64,000 bases of DNA. Source: Alphaproteobacteria bacterium. GTDB lineage: Bacteria; Pseudomonadota; Alphaproteobacteria; UBA8366; GCA-2717185. Position numbers and translations under genes: made by a program. The notes below the pieces were generated by a model. The model saw only the letters and a list, made by a program, of their open reading frames with translations, ran no database searches and was not told the origin of the DNA. Positions 60,838-64,000 of this stretch are shown here, piece by piece; position 1 is the first letter of the stretch, and the number at the start of each line of letters is the position of its first letter. The stretch spans positions 124,001 to 188,000 of the forward strand of contig JBBDQU010000074.1 in assembly GCA_040905865.1 (NCBI GenBank). The letters are read 5' to 3'.

Positions 60838-62622
60838 ATGAGCACCTACAACGCACCAATCCGGGACATGAAGTTCCTGTTTCACGACCTCGGGCTATTG
60901 AAGGCGGTACAGGAACTGCCGGGCTGCGAGGATGCCAGCGCCGATCTGGTGGATGCGATACTCGAAGAATCCGGCAAACTGGCCGGCGGCATCCTGGCGC
61001 CGCTGAATACGGTCGGCGATACGGAAGGCGCGGTGCTGGAAAACGGTATGGTGCGCACGGCGAAGGGTTTTACCGAAGCCTATCGGGCCTTTATCGACGG
61101 CGGCTGGAACAGCCTGCCCTTCGATCCCAAGAATGGCGGCCAGGGGCTGCCCTGGCTTGTCGGCATGGCTGCCGAGGAAATGTGGTTTTCCGCAAACAGC
61201 GCCTGGGCGCTGTGTCCGCTGCTGACCTGGGGCGCGGTGGACCTTCTCGAAGCCCATGCGAGCCCGGAACAGAAGGCAAGGTATCTCGACAAGATGACAT
61301 CCGGCGAATGGACCGGAACGATGAACCTTACCGAACCGCAGGCCGGATCGGATGTCGGCGCGCTACGCTGCCAGGCGACGCCCGAAGGCGACCACTACCG
61401 TATTCGGGGTCAGAAAATCTTCATCAGCTGGGGCGAACACGATATGACGGACAACATAGTCCATCTGGTGCTGGCCCGCACCCCTGACGCGCCTGCGGGG
61501 ACAAAGGGAATCTCGCTCTTTATCGTGCCAAAGTTTCTGGTCAACGATGACCGATCGCTTGGAGCGCGGAACGATCTGCGCGTCATGTCGCTGGAACACA
61601 AGCTCGGCATCCGGGCATCGCCAACCTGCGTCATGTCCTATGGCGAAAATGAAGGCGCTATCGGCTATCTGGTCGGCACGGAAAATCGCGGGCTGAACTG
61701 TATGTTCACGATGATGAACAATGCCCGCATTAATGTCGGCCTGTCCGGGCTGGCCATTGCTGAACGGGCCTATCAGCAGGCAGCGGCCTACGCCCGCGAC
61801 CGGGTGCAGGGCCGTGCCCCGGACGGCGCCCCGCAATCGATTATCCGGTATCCCGACGTCCGGCGCATGTTACTGACAATGAAAGCCAGCACTGAGGCGA
61901 TGCGCGCGGTCACCTTGGACACGGTGACATACCTGGACCGGTCCCGGCGGGCCCGGACGCCCGAAGATCGCGCCAGGGCGCAAACCCGGCTGGAGCTGAT
62001 GACCCCGATCGTGAAAGCGTGGTGTACGGACCTTGGTGTGGAGGTTGCGTCGCTTGGCATACAGGTGCATGGCGGCATGGGCTATATCGAAGAGATCGGG
62101 GCCGTGCAGCATCTGCGTGACGCCCGCATTGCGCCGATATACGAAGGCACCAATGGCATCCAGGCCATCGACCTGCTGACCCGCAAGGTGTTGCGCGACG
62201 GCGGCGATGCCGTGAAAACCTATATCGGCGAAATCGATACGCTGCTGGCATTGCTGGACGCGCAGCCGGACCCCGCCTTCAAGGCAATCTGCAGCCAGCT
62301 CGCCAGGGCGGTGCAGGCGCTTTGCACGACAACGGACTGGCTGCTGGAACAGGGCAGTGAGGGTTCCGACCGGGCGCTGGCCGGGGCGACGCCTTATCTG
62401 CGGCTGTTCGGCACCGTCGCCGGCGGCGCGATGATGGCCCGCAGCGCGCTTGCAGCGCAGGCGGCGCTGGAAAGCGGCGCGGGGGATACAGCCTTTCTCA
62501 AGGCGAAACTCGTGACGGCCAGATTCCACGCGGAAAATATCCTGCCGCAGGCCGAGGCGCTGGTCGACCCGATCTGCGACGGACATGCCGCGATCCTCGC
62601 CCTGCCCGAGGATCAGTTCTGA
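60838..62622 (+). CDS. Acyl-CoA dehydrogenase, DmdC-like long type
   Basis: The 594-residue flavoprotein is of the long acyl-CoA dehydrogenase subgroup with extra N- and C-terminal domains, like DmdC (3-methylthiopropanoyl-CoA dehydrogenase). Seen are SGEWTGTMNLTEPQAGSDVG (FAD/substrate segment), EHKLGIRASPTCVMSYGE and the YEGTNGIQAIDLLTRKVL region that carries the catalytic glutamate. It dehydrogenates acyl-CoA at the alpha-beta bond; the chain length is not inferable. The adjacent FAD oxidase may be functionally linked only by location. Its last 10 nt overlap the convergent folK. Confidence 0.9.
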   Translation: MSTYNAPIRDMKFLFHDLGLLKAVQELPGCEDASADLVDAILEESGKLAGGILAPLNTVGDTEGAVLENGMVRTAKGFTEAYRAFIDGGWNSLPFDPKNGGQGLPWLVGMAAEEMWFSANSAWALCPLLTWGAVDLLEAHASPEQKARYLDKMTSGEWTGTMNLTEPQAGSDVGALRCQATPEGDHYRIRGQKIFISWGEHDMTDNIVHLVLARTPDAPAGTKGISLFIVPKFLVNDDRSLGARNDLRVMSLEHKLGIRASPTCVMSYGENEGAIGYLVGTENRGLNCMFTMMNNARINVGLSGLAIAERAYQQAAAYARDRVQGRAPDGAPQSIIRYPDVRRMLLTMKASTEAMRAVTLDTVTYLDRSRRARTPEDRARAQTRLELMTPIVKAWCTDLGVEVASLGIQVHGGMGYIEEIGAVQHLRDARIAPIYEGTNGIQAIDLLTRKVLRDGGDAVKTYIGEIDTLLALLDAQPDPAFKAICSQLARAVQALCTTTDWLLEQGSEGSDRALAGATPYLRLFGTVAGGAMMARSALAAQAALESGAGDTAFLKAKLVTARFHAENILPQAEALVDPICDGHAAILALPEDQF

Positions 62623-63110
62623 TCGCTGGGGGCGAACAGACGAACGTCCTTATCGGGCGGCAGCGCTGCCAGCATGTCCGAAACGCTTTGCCCCGTGGCG
62701 GGATGCCGGAACTTGGCCGCGATATCGTTCAACGGCTGCAAAACGAAGCGACGCTCCGCGATGCGGGGATGCGGCACCGTAAGTTCCGGTAGGTCAATCG
62801 CCTCGTCACCGTAGAACAGAATATCAAGGTCAATCGCCCGTGGCCCGAAACGCTGGCCCGGTATCCGCCCAAGCGCCTTTTCGATGGACTGCGTCGCCGC
62901 CAGCAACGCCAGCGGCGCAAGGCCGGTCCTCGCCAGGACGGCCATGTTCAGAAACGCGGGCTGGTCGGTCACGTATTTCGGCGCGGTTTCATAAACCCGC
63001 GAGCGTTTCTCGATGGTTGCAATTGCCGACAGCCGCTCCACGGCCGCGTCGATCTGCGCCGCCCGGTCGCCCAGATTGCTGCCCAGCGCGATATAAACCG
63101 GAACGGTCAT
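62613..63110 (-). CDS. folK: 2-amino-4-hydroxy-6-hydroxymethyldihydropteridine pyrophosphokinase
   Basis: The 165-residue enzyme transfers pyrophosphate from ATP in folate synthesis. It starts VPVYIALGSNLGDR and contains YETAPKYVTDQPAFLNMAV and FGPRAIDLDILFYGDEAID; the aspartates of DLDIL bind Mg-ATP. A C-terminal 10-residue extension overlaps the acyl-CoA dehydrogenase gene. Its ATG overlaps the folP stop by 4 nt, so folP-folK are translationally coupled. Confidence 0.95.
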   Translation of the reverse strand: MTVPVYIALGSNLGDRAAQIDAAVERLSAIATIEKRSRVYETAPKYVTDQPAFLNMAVLARTGLAPLALLAATQSIEKALGRIPGQRFGPRAIDLDILFYGDEAIDLPELTVPHPRIAERRFVLQPLNDIAAKFRHPATGQSVSDMLAALPPDKDVRLFAPSDQN

Positions 63111-63967
63111 GTCAACGGCGCCCGCAGCATTGCGTCAGTCATCCGGGCAACCTGCGCCATTTCAGCCACGTCATGCACCCGCACGATATCCGCACCGCGA
63201 ATGATGGCCAGCGCCACAGTAGCGGCGGTGCCGAACTGTCGGGCGTTTACCGGCGCATCCAGCACCTTCCCGATGAACGATTTCCGGCTCGCGCCAAGCA
63301 GCAGCGGATAGCCAAGCGCCCTGAATTGATCCAGATGGTTTATCAGCGCCAGATTCTGATTGACCGTTTTGCCGAACCCAAGTCCCGGGTCGAGGATAAT
63401 CCGGTCCGGCTCAATACCGGCATCGCGGGCCTGCTGCGCCAGTGCGGCGAGTTCGCCGCCGACCTCTCCCAGCAGGTCGCCGTAATCTGGCGGAATATAC
63501 CGTCCGCCGAGCCGGGCATCGATTTCGGCATGCCCCGGCCTGCTGCGGTTATGCATCAGGATCACGGTCGCTCCGCGCGCCGCCGCCAGAGTCGCCATAT
63601 CCGGGTCCGCCCGCAAGCTCCAGACATCGTTGATAATATCCGCGCCGGCATCGAGCGCTGCTTCCGCCACCTTCGCCCGGTAAGTATCGATGGAGACGAC
63701 CATATCAGGCAGGGCATCGCGAACCGCGGCGATGACCGGCAGGACGCGCGCCGCCTCGGCTGCGGCGCCGATCGCCTCTGCCCCCGGACGCGTACTTTCA
63801 CCTCCGATATCGACGATATCCGCGCCGGACGCGGCAAATGCCCTGGCTTGCGCAACCGCCGCCGCCGTCGACGCCACGCCATCGCCGGAAAAAGAATCGG
63901 GCGTGACGTTCAAAATGCCCATCACATGGGTTCTTGCCCCCCAGGTAAACCGTTCCTCAAGCCGCAT
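63107..63967 (-). CDS. folP: Dihydropteroate synthase
   Basis: The 286-residue TIM-barrel enzyme joins p-aminobenzoate to dihydropterin pyrophosphate. It has GILNVTPDSFSGDG, the phosphate-loop-like DIGGESTRPGAEAIG, IINDVWSLRAD and DPGLGFGKTVNQN, and the C-terminal IIRGADIVRVHDV. I chose ATG 63967 because GGAG lies 9 nt upstream; ATG 63985 would add six residues and has no ribosome site. It is the first visible gene of the folP-folK pair, with the promoter outside the window. Confidence 0.95.
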   Translation of the reverse strand: MRLEERFTWGARTHVMGILNVTPDSFSGDGVASTAAAVAQARAFAASGADIVDIGGESTRPGAEAIGAAAEAARVLPVIAAVRDALPDMVVSIDTYRAKVAEAALDAGADIINDVWSLRADPDMATLAAARGATVILMHNRSRPGHAEIDARLGGRYIPPDYGDLLGEVGGELAALAQQARDAGIEPDRIILDPGLGFGKTVNQNLALINHLDQFRALGYPLLLGASRKSFIGKVLDAPVNARQFGTAATVALAIIRGADIVRVHDVAEMAQVARMTDAMLRAPLT

Positions 63968-64000
63968 GCGGCAATTCTCCATCAAGGCAGGTGGGCGGCG

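Noticed and set aside
1-64000. CRISPR array, prophage, rRNA operon or transposase
   Set aside because: No regularly spaced repeats, phage structural genes, rRNA-like blocks or transposase motifs were seen in any strand.

Overview
The window is GC-rich, gene-dense chromosomal DNA from an alphaproteobacterium, probably of Rhodospirillales type. This is inferred from the alphaproteobacterial forms of SerC and RpoH, a DUF3126 protein, the hisZ-purA pair, aerobic Mo-hydroxylase operons and tripartite tricarboxylate transport. No species name can be supported. I found no rRNA, CRISPR array, prophage or intact insertion sequence. One tRNA gene (Glu, CUC) is present.

Layout. 1-2.5 kb: an isoquinoline-oxidoreductase-like Mo-enzyme pair on the minus strand, its large subunit cut by the window start. 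2.7-5.3 kb: an MmgE/PrpD protein and an MFS transporter, convergent. 5.4-8.7 kb: amidoligase-type locus A (ATP-grasp, alpha-E, transglutaminase). 8.9-11.6 kb: acyl-CoA synthetase and quinone oxidoreductase. 11.7-16 kb: two MFS transporters around metY, with a 61-nt palindromic element and a probable gene remnant. 16.2-20.8 kb: a TctCBA uptake operon and an LbtU-type porin behind an AT-rich promoter. 20.8-23.5 kb: an FMN hydroxy-acid oxidase and a tandem pair of paralogous small proteins. 23.5-30.3 kb: locus B, a second amidoligase-type set with the ATP-grasp and alpha-E domains fused and a large transglutaminase-DUF2126 protein. 30.4-35.2 kb: a CoxMLS-like Mo hydroxylase operon ending in an enolase-superfamily gene. 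35.4-42.9 kb: arfB, a DEAD-box helicase, a hydrolase, DUF350, tRNA-Glu, a threonine aldolase-family enzyme, an RluA-family pseudouridine synthase and rpoH. 43-52 kb: a serC-serA-exported protein-hisZ-purA run followed by a kinase-like protein lacking catalytic residues and a small membrane partner. 52.2-58 kb: two SLC13 carriers, an EamA exporter and a tartrate dehydrogenase-like enzyme. 58-64 kb: DUF3126, Sua5/TsaC, an FAD oxidase, an acyl-CoA dehydrogenase, folK and folP.

Most of the catabolic content fits an aerobic heterotroph using organic acids and CoA thioesters (TctCBA, SLC13, tartrate dehydrogenase, hydroxy-acid oxidases, acyl-CoA enzymes). The most unusual content is the coexistence within 25 kb of two ATP-grasp/alpha-E/transglutaminase loci whose biochemical product is, to my knowledge, unknown. 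Next is the pseudokinase/membrane protein pair. Convergent genes repeatedly abut or overlap at their stops, so the DNA is compact. Function assignments rest on reading motifs; no database search was run.
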